Positions 53,688 through 62,809 are shown, numbered from the stretch's first letter. The stretch: 64,000 bases of DNA from Streptomyces fagopyri (GCF_009498275.1 NZ_CP045643.1:5704001-5768000), one strand, 5' to 3'. Notes: generated by a model not told the origin, from the letters alone. Numbers and translations: made by a program.

Positions 53688-55055
53688 ATGGAACGCACAG
53701 AACCGGAAGCGGCGGATACCGAGGGGCTGCATGCCAGGCCGGACGGCGCCGCGCACCGCACGGCGACGGCACCCGGCCCCGGGAACCGCACGATGGCCTC
53801 GTTCAGCCCCGCCGACGAGGAGAAGCAGCGCGGGGTCCGCCGGATGAAGGCGACGGCAACCGGCCTGCTGCTCCTGGTCGCGCTGGTGTACGTCCTCGCC
53901 AAGTGGGCGTCGCACGAGGGCGCGGGCCCCTGGGCCGGATATGTCGCCGCGGCCGCCGAGGCCGGCATGGTCGGCGCCCTCGCCGACTGGTTCGCGGTCA
54001 CGGCCCTCTTCCGCCATCCGCTGGGCCTGCCCATCCCGCACACCGCGATCATCCCCACCAAGAAGGATCAGCTGGGCGTGTCGCTCGGCGAGTTCGTCGG
54101 TGAGAACTTCCTGTCCGGGGAGGTCGTGCGCCAGCGTCTGCGCGCCGTGGGCATCGGCGGCAGGCTGGGGACCTGGCTCGCCGAACCGGAGCACGCGGAC
54201 CGGGTGACGGCGGAGCTGGCCACCGCCCTGAGGGGAGCGCTGACCGTCCTGCGCGACTCCGACGTGCAGGCGGTGGTCGGCGAGGCCATCACGCGCCGCG
54301 CCGACGCCCAGGAGATCGCGCCCGGCATAGGGAAGATGCTGGAGAAGATCGTCGCGGACGGCGGTCACAAGCGGGTCGTCGACCTGATCTGCGCCCGCGC
54401 CCACGACTGGCTGGTGCTCCACGACGAGCAGGTCATGGACGCGGTGCAGGGCGGTGCGCCCGGCTGGACCCCGCGTTTCGTCGACAAGAAGGTCGGCGAG
54501 CGGGTCTACAAGGAGCTGCTCCGCTTCGTCACCGAGATGCGTGACGCGCCGTCCCACCCGGCGCGCGGCGCCCTCGACCGTTTCCTCGGCGACTTCGCGG
54601 CCGACCTCCAGTCCGACACCGACACCCGGGCCCGGGTGGAGCGTCTCAAGGGCGAGGTGCTCGGCCGCGGCGAGGTCCAGGATCTGATCGCCTCCGCCTG
54701 GACGGCCGTACGATCCATGATCGTTTCCGCGGCGGAGGACGAGCGCAGCGAGCTGCGTCTTCGGGTGCGGGCCTCGCTGCTGTCGCTGGGCTCCCGGATG
54801 GCCACCGAGCCCAAGCTCCAGGCCAAGGTCGACCGGTGGGTCGAGGGCGCGGCGGTGTACGTGGTGACGACGTACCGCAAGGAGATCACCTCCCTGATCA
54901 CCGACACGGTCGCCGGCTGGGACGCCGAGCACACGACCCGGAAGATCGAGGCGCACATCGGCCGTGACCTGCAGTTCATCCGGATCAATGGCACGGTGGT
55001 GGGATCACTGGCCGGACTGCTGATCTACGTGGTGTCGCGAGCGGTGGGGGCCTGA
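53688..55055 (+). CDS. DUF445 family membrane protein
   Basis: The 455-residue product has an early membrane helix ('ATATGLLLLVALVYVLAKWAS'), the 'AAAEAGMVGALADWFAVTALFRHPLGLPIPHTAIIPTKKDQLG' segment typical of DUF445, a long cytoplasmic helical middle, and a C-terminal helix ('VGSLAGLLIYVVSRAVG'). Function unknown. Start at 53688; GGAG lies only three bases before it, and a GTG at 53679 is possible. Confidence 0.85.
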   Translation: MERTEPEAADTEGLHARPDGAAHRTATAPGPGNRTMASFSPADEEKQRGVRRMKATATGLLLLVALVYVLAKWASHEGAGPWAGYVAAAAEAGMVGALADWFAVTALFRHPLGLPIPHTAIIPTKKDQLGVSLGEFVGENFLSGEVVRQRLRAVGIGGRLGTWLAEPEHADRVTAELATALRGALTVLRDSDVQAVVGEAITRRADAQEIAPGIGKMLEKIVADGGHKRVVDLICARAHDWLVLHDEQVMDAVQGGAPGWTPRFVDKKVGERVYKELLRFVTEMRDAPSHPARGALDRFLGDFAADLQSDTDTRARVERLKGEVLGRGEVQDLIASAWTAVRSMIVSAAEDERSELRLRVRASLLSLGSRMATEPKLQAKVDRWVEGAAVYVVTTYRKEITSLITDTVAGWDAEHTTRKIEAHIGRDLQFIRINGTVVGSLAGLLIYVVSRAVGA

Positions 55056-55120
55056 GAAAGGGGGCCTGACCACCCCGTGGCGGGGAATCCGGTCAGGGTC
55101 CGTCGAACGGAGAGGGAGCC

Positions 55121-56626
55121 ATGACCCCACCATCCCCGCCGGTCCCCGTGCCCGCGTCCACGGGAACGGTCACCACGAGTGTCCCCTCCCGCCTCGACCG
55201 GCTTCCCTGGTCCCGCTGGCACTGGATGATCGTGATCGGCCTGGGAACCGTCTGGATCCTGGACGGCCTGGAAGTCACCACCGTCGGCAACATCGCGAGC
55301 CGGCTCTCCGAGGACGGCAGCGGCCTGTCCATCTCCTCGGCGCAGGTCACCGGCGTCGCCGCGGCGCTCTATGTCGCGGGAGCCTGCGCCGGGGCCCTCT
55401 TCTTCGGCTGGCTGACCGACCGTTACGGCCGCAAGAAGCTCTTCATGGTGACGCTCGTCGTCTACCTCGGGGCGACCGCGATGACGGCCCTCTCCTTCGA
55501 CGCCTGGTGGTTCTTCACCTTCCGTTTCCTCACCGGCTTCGGTATCGGCGGCGAGTACGCGGCCATCAACTCGGCGATCGACGAGCTCATCCCCGCGAAG
55601 TTCCGGGGCCGCGTCGACCTGATCATCAACGGCAGCTACTGGCTCGGCGCGGTCGGCGGCGCGCTGCTGTCCATCGTCATGCTGAACACGGACATCTTCC
55701 CCAAGGACGTCGGCTGGCGGCTCACCTTCGCCCTCGGAGTGGTCCTCGGGCTGGTGGTCCTGCTGGTCAGGCGGCATGTGCCGGAGAGCCCGCGGTGGCA
55801 GTTCATCCACGGCCGCGGTGACGACGCGGACGCGCTGGTCACCTCCGTCGAGCGGGACATCGAGCGGGAGAAGGGCCGGCCGCTGCCGCGCGCCGAGGGC
55901 GAGATCACCATCGAGCAGCGCAAGAGCATCGGCTTCGGGCTCATCGCGCGGACCGTCTTCCGGAGCTATCCGAAGCGTGCCGTGCTCGGCCTCTCCCTCT
56001 TCATCGGCCAGGCCTTCCTCTACAACGCGATCACCTTCGGTTTCGGCGCCATCCTCACCACGTTCTACGACGTCCCCTCCGGCGGCACCGGGTACTACTT
56101 CGCCGTCATCGCGGCCGGCAACTTCATCGGCCCGCTGCTGCTCGGCAAGCTCTTCGACACGGTCGGCCGCAAGGTGATGATCTCCTCCACGTACCTGCTG
56201 TCGGGCCTGCTGCTCTTCGGCACGGCCTGGCTCTTCGGCCAGGGCTCGCTGAACGCGGCGACGCTCACCGCGTGCTGGTGCGTCGTGCTGTTCTTCGCCT
56301 CGGCGGGCGCCTCCAGCGCCTATCTGACCGTCTCGGAGATCTTCCCGATGGAGACCCGGGCGATGGCCATCGCCTTCTTCTACGCCCTCGGAACGGCGGC
56401 CGGCGGCATCAGCGGCCCGCTGGTCTTCGCCGACCTCACATCGTCCGGCGTCGTCGGCGACACGGTGCTCGCTTTCCAGGTCGGCGCGGGCCTGATGTGC
56501 GCGGCGGGTCTGGTGGCCGCGTTCCTCGCGGTGAACGCCGAGGGGCGCTCCCTGGAGGACATCGCGACACCGCTGTCGGCGACGTCGTCCGGCACGTCCG
56601 GCACGTCCTCCCGGGGAGCGACCTGA
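55121..56626 (+). CDS. MFS carrier, sugar-porter / aromatic-acid type
   Basis: The 501-residue carrier has 12 helices. Motif A variants 'GWLTDRYGRKKLF' and 'KLFDTVGRKVM' lie in both halves, 'FRFLTGFGIGGEYAAINSAIDELIP' follows helix 4, and 'VPESPRWQFIHGRG' is the SP-family PESPR signature. Substrate may be a sugar, organic acid or aromatic acid. It stands alone, 65 bases after DUF445. Confidence 0.88.
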   Translation: MTPPSPPVPVPASTGTVTTSVPSRLDRLPWSRWHWMIVIGLGTVWILDGLEVTTVGNIASRLSEDGSGLSISSAQVTGVAAALYVAGACAGALFFGWLTDRYGRKKLFMVTLVVYLGATAMTALSFDAWWFFTFRFLTGFGIGGEYAAINSAIDELIPAKFRGRVDLIINGSYWLGAVGGALLSIVMLNTDIFPKDVGWRLTFALGVVLGLVVLLVRRHVPESPRWQFIHGRGDDADALVTSVERDIEREKGRPLPRAEGEITIEQRKSIGFGLIARTVFRSYPKRAVLGLSLFIGQAFLYNAITFGFGAILTTFYDVPSGGTGYYFAVIAAGNFIGPLLLGKLFDTVGRKVMISSTYLLSGLLLFGTAWLFGQGSLNAATLTACWCVVLFFASAGASSAYLTVSEIFPMETRAMAIAFFYALGTAAGGISGPLVFADLTSSGVVGDTVLAFQVGAGLMCAAGLVAAFLAVNAEGRSLEDIATPLSATSSGTSGTSSRGAT

Positions 56627-56776
56627 CGCGGGGCGCGGCGACACGAGCGGTCCGGGTTCTTGTACGCGGCCCACGCCGCCATGGGCCGGCTCGGCGTCGC
56701 GGGTCGGCTCGGCGATCCGGTCCGGTTCGGCCTGCCGGTCCGGCTCGGCCTGCCGGTCTGCCGATGGTGATGATCT

Positions 56777-56790
56777 GAGTACGCATACTC
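56777..56790. promoter_or_regulatory. GAGTA-n4-TACTC inverted repeat
   Basis: GAGTACGCATACTC has perfect 5-bp arms around CGCA and ends 36 bases before the start of the next gene, where the overlapping TACTCT could be a -10. A DNA-binding protein site is likely. Confidence 0.5.
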
Positions 56791-56826
56791 TGTCGGGCCG
56801 CCGCCCGGACGGGAATCCTCGTACGT

Positions 56827-57312
56827 ATGACCGAGAAGCTGTTAGGCCCTCTGCGCACGCGCCCCTGGCCGGAACGCTGGCTGACCCGCGTGCTCGGCGC
56901 CGCCCTCTCCGGCGCGGCGTACCTCCTCTGCCTGCCCTGGGACCTGCGCAACCGGTCCGAGACGCCCGGGTCGCTCACCGAGACGACCCCGGTGACCGTC
57001 CTCGGCGTCGTGGCCCTCGGCGGAGCCCTGCTGCTCCTGGCGGCCTACTTCGGCCGCCGGGACGCGCTCGCCTGGCCGTTGCTGCTGGTGGCGGCCCCGC
57101 CGGCCGCCCTGATGTACGCCTCCTTCCACGCCCGCCCGGAGCCCCCGGACGCCGCGGTCTGGCCACTGGCGTGGGCGTCCTTCACGCTGGTCGTCGCCGC
57201 GGGGGTGCTGGTCGCGACGGCGGTGGCACGGCAGTTCAGGGCGGACCCGGAGGAACGGGCCGACGCTTCCTTGCTCACCGGCCGTCGAAGTACCGCGAGC
57301 CCTTCTCGATGA
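56827..57312 (+). CDS. Integral membrane protein (161 aa)
   Basis: Four hydrophobic helices are visible (near residues 22-37, 58-77, 83-101 and 115-137). The ends are basic. No domain recognised. Its 3' end overlaps the convergent gene by 38 bp, so transcripts would be antisense there. Confidence 0.65.
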   Translation: MTEKLLGPLRTRPWPERWLTRVLGAALSGAAYLLCLPWDLRNRSETPGSLTETTPVTVLGVVALGGALLLLAAYFGRRDALAWPLLLVAAPPAALMYASFHARPEPPDAAVWPLAWASFTLVVAAGVLVATAVARQFRADPEERADASLLTGRRSTASPSR

Positions 57313-57808
57313 AGTGCGAGGCGTAGACGCGCCCGAGGACGGGCCTGCCGCGGTACATCCCCACGTACGACCGCGTGCTGTCGACGACGACGGGCCGCGT
57401 CATGCAGGCGAACTTCACCCGCTGCCGCTCCTCGGCCCAGGCCACGGCGGCCGGATCGACGCGGTCCCCGATCAGGACGGGGAAGGCGCCGACCCCGTTC
57501 TGCAGCCCTACGGGGAGCCCGCTCTTGGTGTCCTTGGCGTACTTCATCACCTGCTCGGTGAAGCCCTCGACGACCGGAACGGTGATCTCCGGGACGACCG
57601 CCCCCACGGTGAAGAGATGCAGCTTCGTCGCCATCCAGCGCAGCCGGAAGTCGCTCCGCCGCCCCACCAGGACGGGGCCCCCGGCCCAGTCCTCCCACCG
57701 GGTGGAGCAGCCGTCCGCCACGAGCCGGCCCTCCAGGGCGGCGAGGTAGGCCGCCGGGTCCGACGGTTCCCGTTCTTCCCCGGCCTCTTCGAACCTGCGT
57801 TCAGTCAT
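57275..57808 (-). CDS. Uncharacterised soluble protein (177 aa)
   Basis: The product 'MTERRFEEAGEEREPSDPAAYLAALEGRLVADGCSTRWEDWAG...' has mixed alpha/beta composition with 'VLVGRRSDFRLRWMATKLHLF' and no membrane segment. Homologues in Streptomyces are sometimes labelled levansucrase, but none of that enzyme's motifs is present. Function unknown. Confidence 0.65.
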   Translation of the reverse strand: MTERRFEEAGEEREPSDPAAYLAALEGRLVADGCSTRWEDWAGGPVLVGRRSDFRLRWMATKLHLFTVGAVVPEITVPVVEGFTEQVMKYAKDTKSGLPVGLQNGVGAFPVLIGDRVDPAAVAWAEERQRVKFACMTRPVVVDSTRSYVGMYRGRPVLGRVYASHFIEKGSRYFDGR

Positions 57809-57838
57809 GAGCCGGATCCTAGGGCCACGCGACAGCCC

Positions 57839-58306
57839 TCAGGCACCCGTCGTCGACCCCGGTCGGACGATCATCAGAATGGTCACGGCTGCCCAGAGCA
57901 GGTTGAAGACGCCGGTGAACATCGCGAGCCGGACCGTCGCCCGGGGGCCCACCGTGGCGGCGTCGTGCCAGATGCCCTCCGCGATCGCGGTCTGCCGGGG
58001 CAGCACCAGCGCCGCGAGCACGACCGCGGCCACGGCGGTCAGCGCGATCGAGACGATCAGCCAGGTGTCACCGAGGACACCCATCGCCTGGGCGGTGGCG
58101 AACCCGAACACGGGGACGACGACACCGACCACCGCGTACACCTGGCAGATGCGGTGCAGCAGCTGGACGGTGGACCGGGCCTGGCCGTCCCCCGGCTCGG
58201 CGAGCGCCTTGCGGGCGGCGGGCGGGAACATGCTGGCGGCGACGGTGACGGGCCCGATCGCGACGATCGCGGCGAGTACGTGCACAGCGAGAAGGAACTT
58301 GGTCAC
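57839..58306 (-). CDS. DUF2269-type integral membrane protein
   Basis: The 155-residue product has four helices and begins 'MTKFLLAVHVLAAIVAIGPVTVAASMFPPAAR', the typical first helix of DUF2269 with a His and Pro. Function unknown. It is divergent from the GlxA-like gene. Confidence 0.8.
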   Translation of the reverse strand: MTKFLLAVHVLAAIVAIGPVTVAASMFPPAARKALAEPGDGQARSTVQLLHRICQVYAVVGVVVPVFGFATAQAMGVLGDTWLIVSIALTAVAAVVLAALVLPRQTAIAEGIWHDAATVGPRATVRLAMFTGVFNLLWAAVTILMIVRPGSTTGA

Positions 58307-58536
58307 GGGGCGACGCTATGGGCGCTCCGGATCTTGCAGAAGTGGCACTTCTGCCAGGGGGCGACGGATTCCCGCCAGCCGCTTCACCCCGTGTGCCCGC
58401 AGTGCCCCCCGGTACAGGTCGCATGCGGCGACACTCGGCCGTACGCGAAACGGTACTGAGGTCGTATGCGCGTATGCGCCCGTACGAGACCGCGGGCGCC
58501 CGGCAACGGCAGGGCCACTACCACCGCTGTTCGAAC

Positions 58537-58565
58537 TTGGCGGTAATCCGCCGTATGCCTACGCT
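58537..58565 (+). promoter_or_regulatory. Promoter of the GlxA-like gene with inverted repeat
   Basis: -35 TTGGCG (58537-58542) and -10 TACGCT (58560-58565) are 17 bases apart, six bases before the ATG, so the mRNA is probably leaderless. GGCGG-TAAT-CCGCC at 58539-58552 overlaps the -35 and spacer and could be an autoregulatory operator. Confidence 0.65.
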
Positions 58566-58571
58566 CTGGCC

Positions 58572-59555
58572 ATGCACACCGTTGCCGTACTGGCGCTCGA
58601 CCAGGTCGTCCCGTTCGACCTCTCCGCCCCGATCGACGCCTTCGGCCGGGCGCGCCTGCCGGACGGCCGGGCGGCCTACCGGATCAGGGTCTGTTCGGTC
58701 GAGGCGGGCCGGGAGGTCGACGCGGGCCCGTTCACGCTGCGCGCCCCGTACGGCCTGGAGGCGCTGGCCGAGGCGGACACGATCATCCTGCCGGGGACCG
58801 AGAACCCCACCGCGCCGCTCCCGCCGGGGGTGGCCGAGGCGCTGCGCGCGGCGGCCGCGAACGGCACCCGGATCGCCTCGATCTGTGTCGGCGCCTTCAT
58901 CCTCGCCGCCACCGGCCTGCTGGACGGACTGCGCGCGACCACCCACTGGATCGCGGCCGGTGAACTGGCGGCCCTGCACCCCGCCGTGAGCGTCGACCCG
59001 AACGTCCTCTACGTCGACAACGGCCAGTTCCTCACCTCGGCGGGCGCGGCCGCGGCCCTTGACATGTGCCTGCACATGATCCGCCGGGACCACGGTTCGG
59101 CGGTCGCCGCGGACGCCGCCCGCCTGTCGGTCATGCCACTCGAACGGGAGGGAGGACAGGCCCAGTTCATCGTCCACACGCAGCCGCCGGTACCGGCGGG
59201 CACGACGATGGAGCCGCTGCTCGGCTGGCTGGAGGAGAACGCGGACCGGGACCTGACCCTGGAGGACATCGCCGCCCGGGCCGGCACGAGCACCCGTACC
59301 CTCAACCGCCGCTTCCGCGAACAGACCGGCACGACCCCGCTCCAGTGGCTGCACCGGGCCCGGGTCCGCCGCGCCCAGTACCTCCTGGAGACGACCACGT
59401 ATCCGGTCGAACGCATCGCGTCCCAGGCGGGCTTCGGCTCCCCGACGGCGTTCCGCGAACGCTTCAAGAGGGTCGTGGGGACGAGCCCGTACGCGTACCG
59501 GCGGGCATTCCAGGGGGCGGGACGAGAACCGGCGCCGGTCACGGCGGCCCCGTAG
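58572..59555 (+). CDS. GlxA-family AraC-type transcriptional regulator
   Basis: The 327-residue protein has an N-terminal DJ-1/PfpI domain with 'ASICVGAFILAATGLLDGLRATTHW' (the nucleophile-elbow Cys is present) and a C-terminal AraC double helix-turn-helix ('DLTLEDIAARAGTSTRTLNRRFREQTG', 'YPVERIASQAGFGSPTAFRERFKRVVGTSPYAYRR'). Such proteins respond to small metabolites. A leaderless-type promoter with an overlapping inverted repeat stands just before the ATG. Confidence 0.92.
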   Translation: MHTVAVLALDQVVPFDLSAPIDAFGRARLPDGRAAYRIRVCSVEAGREVDAGPFTLRAPYGLEALAEADTIILPGTENPTAPLPPGVAEALRAAAANGTRIASICVGAFILAATGLLDGLRATTHWIAAGELAALHPAVSVDPNVLYVDNGQFLTSAGAAAALDMCLHMIRRDHGSAVAADAARLSVMPLEREGGQAQFIVHTQPPVPAGTTMEPLLGWLEENADRDLTLEDIAARAGTSTRTLNRRFREQTGTTPLQWLHRARVRRAQYLLETTTYPVERIASQAGFGSPTAFRERFKRVVGTSPYAYRRAFQGAGREPAPVTAAP

Positions 59556-59613
59556 ACACGCGGGGCGCCGACGGCCGGCGACCCGTCCGAGGCCGGTGGC
59601 TCCTCTGCCCGGG

Positions 59614-59916
59614 TCAGGCGTGGCGGTCGGCCACGGCCCAGGAGGCGAGGGCGACGGCCCCGGCGACCCCGAACACGGCGGGCCAGGCGCCCACCTTCTT
59701 GGCCAGCGGGTGGGACCCGGCGAAGGCGGTGACGTACGCGACGGTCAGCGCCCCGGCGGCCTTCCCGCCGGCCTGCTCCCGCCACTGCCGCGCGGCGGCG
59801 ACCCCCGCGGCGGCCAGCACGACCCCACCGAGCTGCCGCTTCTTCGTCCACCGGGCCACCCCGTACCCACCGACAAGCCCACCGGCGGCCACTGCCGCGG
59901 CCGGTACCTTCGCCAT
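59614..59916 (-). CDS. Small Ala/Gly/Val-rich membrane protein (100 aa)
   Basis: Probably two or three weak helices ('VPAAAVAAGGLVGGYGVARW', 'QLGGVVLAAAGVAAARQW', 'VFGVAGAVALASWAVAD'). It resembles small membrane proteins common in Streptomyces but no family is recognised. Convergent with the GlxA-like gene. Confidence 0.55.
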   Translation of the reverse strand: MAKVPAAAVAAGGLVGGYGVARWTKKRQLGGVVLAAAGVAAARQWREQAGGKAAGALTVAYVTAFAGSHPLAKKVGAWPAVFGVAGAVALASWAVADRHA

Positions 59917-60029
59917 GACTGCCTCCTTGTTCTTCCCCCGAGGCTAACGCCCTGCCGGGGCGGGTCGGGCGCGTGGGTGACCACGGGCGGGGTGACATCG
60001 GACCGTGGGTCCGGGATCGCCCCGGACCT

Positions 60030-60117
60030 CGGCTCCGGACGTCCCGGACCTCGGCTCCGGACGCCCCGGGTCCCGGCTCCGGACGCCCCGGGTCCCGGCT
60101 CCGGACGCCCCGGACCG
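60030..60117. repeat. 22-bp tandem repeat, four copies
   Basis: Units start CGGCTCCGGACG at 60030, 60052, 60074 and 60096, exactly 22 bases apart, with variable ten-base spacers (CCCCGGGTCC most often). They are noncoding, upstream of the unknown gene at 60172. Confidence 0.85.
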
Positions 60118-60171
60118 CGGGCCCGGGACCGCTCCGGACCGGTTGTCGGTGGTATCCGGTTGGATGGCGGT

Positions 60172-60861
60172 ATGACAGCCGGAGACATCGCCGCCGCCCT
60201 GCCCGACATCGATACCCTGAAGGACCTCTGCCGGTCGATGGCCATGGCCGAGGCGATCCTGAACCCCGACGGCGAGTGCATCTACTCGTACAGCGCCCAG
60301 TGGTCGGAAGCCGAGGAAGCGGCCTCGATGAGGAACGGATCCGGCGACGAGTACGACATAGTCTTCGCCCCTGAAGGCGCGTACATCCGCGGCTTCGACC
60401 ACGAGTCCCCTCTGAGTCCGTACCACCACGAGGACGTTCCACAGCCCTGGCCGGGAGTGCTGGACTCGGTGCCCGAGGTCTTCCGGCGCCACGTGGGTGA
60501 GCCCGCGTTCACGGATGAGGACGGATGCCCCGTGGTGACGGCGTGCCTGTGGCGCGAGACGAACGCCCCGTCCTGGCAGACGGGCCGGAACACCCCCGAG
60601 GGTCACCCGGACCCCGACGGCTCGCACTGGCTCTTCGAACTCCTCCTGGACCCCAGCCCGGAGGCGTTCCGGACGTTCGCCGAGGACTACTACGAGGTGC
60701 CGGTGGAGGTCGAGGCGGTACGTCACATCTACGACCTGCGTCCCCTCGGGCAACGGCACGTCGTTGCCCTGAACCCTTCGGTCGGCGCAGAGACTGTCAT
60801 CGCGGCGGCCAAAGCGATCGGCTATCCCCTCACCGTCGACTTGAGGCCGGCCGCGGGGTGA
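60172..60861 (+). CDS. Uncharacterised protein (229 aa)
   Basis: The product begins 'MTAGDIAAALPDIDTLKDLCRSMAMAEAILNPDGECIYSYSAQWSEAEE' and is acidic with mixed alpha/beta segments, without signal or membrane helices. Its size and style recall SUKH/SMI1-like immunity proteins, but no motif is diagnostic. No ribosome site precedes the ATG. Function unknown. Confidence 0.65.
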   Translation: MTAGDIAAALPDIDTLKDLCRSMAMAEAILNPDGECIYSYSAQWSEAEEAASMRNGSGDEYDIVFAPEGAYIRGFDHESPLSPYHHEDVPQPWPGVLDSVPEVFRRHVGEPAFTDEDGCPVVTACLWRETNAPSWQTGRNTPEGHPDPDGSHWLFELLLDPSPEAFRTFAEDYYEVPVEVEAVRHIYDLRPLGQRHVVALNPSVGAETVIAAAKAIGYPLTVDLRPAAG

Positions 60862-60880
60862 CTCCCCGCGGCATCGGCGG

Positions 60881-61102
60881 TCACTTCGTTGGTTCCGTTG
60901 CTCCTCGTTCGGGCACGTGGCGTATGAAGGCGTGCCATACGGCGGTTGAAACCGCGACGATGGGGCCACCCGTGTGTTTGGAGTCCCGTATGAGGACAGC
61001 GCTCGGCTTGAAAGACGCTTCCACGCACTCGGTCGTGTTACCGCCGCTGTACGACGACTTGAACCAGGCAGGCTCGGAAGCGGGCTGGAGGCTGACGGAC
61101 AT
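60881..61102 (-). CDS. DUF397 protein
   Basis: The 73-residue product carries the DUF397 core 'WFKSSYSGGNTTECVEAS' and 'VLIRDSKHTGGPIVAVSTAVWHAFI'. DUF397 proteins are partners of DUF5753-XRE regulators in Streptomyces (WhiJ-like sets). Its ATG follows the XRE stop directly (TGAATG) and its ribosome site AAGGAG lies inside the XRE gene, so the two are coupled. Confidence 0.93.
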   Translation of the reverse strand: MSVSLQPASEPAWFKSSYSGGNTTECVEASFKPSAVLIRDSKHTGGPIVAVSTAVWHAFIRHVPERGATEPTK

Positions 61103-61948
61103 TCACAACTCCTTGCGGGCGCGATCGATCATGGCGGAGGACGCCTCCATGTCCAACGCTTGCGCGCGCAGGTACTCGAACGCAAGCCTGTATCGCTCCA
61201 GTTCCTCGTCCTTTTCCAGGAACAGGGAACCTGTATGGAAGTCCACGTACGCGACGTCGAGTGTCGGTTCGACGCCACCGATGATCACGAAGCTTCCGAG
61301 CGCGGCGGCATGAGCTCCCTTTGAGAAGGGCAGCACTTGCAGCGTTATGTGCCGTGACTCGCTCGCTTCTAGCAGGCGGTCGAGCTGTTCCCTCATGGCC
61401 TGCGGCGACCCGACTACCCGGCGGATAACGGACTCGTCGAGGATCGCCCACAGCTGCAACGGCTTCGATCGGGCGAGGATCTCCTGCCGTCGCATGCGGA
61501 TATCGACCAGACGCTCGATCTCGGCTGGCTCCAGGGGCACTTCGTTCGCCTTTTGCAATGCGGTGCTGTACGCGCGCGTCTGCAGGAGGCCGGGAACGTA
61601 GACGCAGGAAAAGTGACTCTCGCGTACAGCCTCGTCCTCAAGCGTGAGCAGCAGATTCATGCTCTCGGGGATCGAGTCGGCGAATGAACTCCACCAGCCT
61701 TGCTGCTTGGCGTTCTTGGCCAGTCCGACAACGGCCATACGTTCAGCGTCAGTTGCTCCGTAGTGACGGCACAGCGCGTCGACAACGATCCATTTGACCG
61801 GCCCGGACTGAGTCTCATAACGGCTCACTGTCGCCTTGGACACGCCGACAGCCTGCCCGGCCTCTTCAAGGGTCAGGCCCTTGCGTGTGCGCAACTTGCG
61901 CATCATCGCGCCCAGTTGGCGTCGCCGGGTGGTGGTTCGTTCGGCCAT
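61103..61948 (-). CDS. XRE-family HTH regulator with DUF5753 domain
   Basis: The 281-residue protein has a Cro/CI-type HTH ('QLGAMMRKLRTRKGLTLEEAGQAVGVSKATVSRYE') and a DUF5753 C-terminal domain ('FADSIPESMNLLLTLEDEAVRESHFSCVYVPGLLQTRAYSTAL', 'VIGSPQAMREQLDRLLEASESRHITLQVLPFS'). It belongs to the WhiJ-like regulators paired with DUF397 and RsbW-type proteins, affecting development or antibiotic production. The intergenic palindrome at 62043-62054 is a likely operator for it. Confidence 0.93.
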   Translation of the reverse strand: MAERTTTRRRQLGAMMRKLRTRKGLTLEEAGQAVGVSKATVSRYETQSGPVKWIVVDALCRHYGATDAERMAVVGLAKNAKQQGWWSSFADSIPESMNLLLTLEDEAVRESHFSCVYVPGLLQTRAYSTALQKANEVPLEPAEIERLVDIRMRRQEILARSKPLQLWAILDESVIRRVVGSPQAMREQLDRLLEASESRHITLQVLPFSKGAHAAALGSFVIIGGVEPTLDVAYVDFHTGSLFLEKDEELERYRLAFEYLRAQALDMEASSAMIDRARKEL

Positions 61949-62042
61949 GCGGCTCCCTCGCCAGGTGCCGGGCGGAGACCCGGACTGCCCCACAGGCTAG
62001 GGCAGCACGAACGCGGCCCGGCCATCAGATTCACCCGATGGA

Positions 62043-62054
62043 TTCTCATGAGAA
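62043..62054. promoter_or_regulatory. TTCTCATGAGAA palindrome between the XRE and RsbW-like genes
   Basis: A perfect 12-base palindrome lies in the 217-base divergent region, at the expected place for an XRE operator controlling both directions. Confidence 0.55.
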
Positions 62055-62165
62055 GTTACACAGTGAGAGTTCTCTATGCGATGCTCACTTGCAGATCGCT
62101 ACACAAGGCATCCGTGCAGACACGTTCGGTGTCGAATGCGTGTGGTGAGAGAGAGGAGCGGTCGT

Positions 62166-62798
62166 ATGTCCGGCTGTGAAGTCACCGAACCCCGGCTCCG
62201 TTCTGTGCTGCCCTTTGAGGCTGCTCCGGCAGAAGTGCGCCTCCTCAGGAGGGCCGCTGCGTCACAGCTGGACCGATGGGGCATGTCGACGGCCGCCGGC
62301 GAGGCGGAACTGCTCGTTACCGAGCTGGCGACCAACGTGGTCAAGCATGTCGGCGAAGGCGCCTCGGCGACTCTGGTCATTGAGTTGCGCGGCGAGCGGC
62401 TGCGTCTCGAAGTGCACGACAAGAGCCGGGTCCTGCCGTCACCGAATGCGGCGGACTGTTACTCGGAGTGCGGTCGGGGCCTGCATCTGCTCGCGGCGTT
62501 AGCGGTGGATTGGGGCACGGTGTTGACCGCGGCAGGCAAGGCGGTTTGGTGCGAGATCTTGATCAGTCCCGGCCGGGCGTGCCGACGCATGGGGCGTGCT
62601 GTCGAAGCGCTGGAGAGCTACCAGGGCTCCAGGCGAGAGGCTCGGCTTCAGGGGAGTGGGAGCCATATCGGTCTTGAGGAGTCAGCGGTGGGGCTGATCG
62701 CGGATCTGCTCCACTGGACCGCTGCCCGCGGCCTTGACCCGGACGACATTCTCGATCGCGCGCAGATGCAATACGAAGCTGAAGCGGACGCCGCCTAG
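62166..62798 (+). CDS. RsbW/SpoIIAB-like ATP-binding regulatory protein
   Basis: The 210-residue protein has a GHKL ATPase fold: N-box 'LLVTELATNVVKHVG', 'EVHDKSR' and 'GRGLHLLAALAVDW' form the nucleotide pocket. It lacks a partner anti-anti-sigma gene. With DUF5753-XRE and DUF397 nearby, this is the third member of the WhiJ-like set. The C-terminal 70 residues after the ATPase domain are an extension with 'LLHWTAARGLDPDDILDRA'. Confidence 0.88.
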   Translation: MSGCEVTEPRLRSVLPFEAAPAEVRLLRRAAASQLDRWGMSTAAGEAELLVTELATNVVKHVGEGASATLVIELRGERLRLEVHDKSRVLPSPNAADCYSECGRGLHLLAALAVDWGTVLTAAGKAVWCEILISPGRACRRMGRAVEALESYQGSRREARLQGSGSHIGLEESAVGLIADLLHWTAARGLDPDDILDRAQMQYEAEADAA

Positions 62799-62809
62799 TG
62801 GGATGTCGT

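Noticed and set aside
62068..62075. Second palindrome in the XRE/RsbW gap
   Set aside because: GAGAGTTCTCT is not a true inverted repeat; only TTCTCATGAGAA is perfect.
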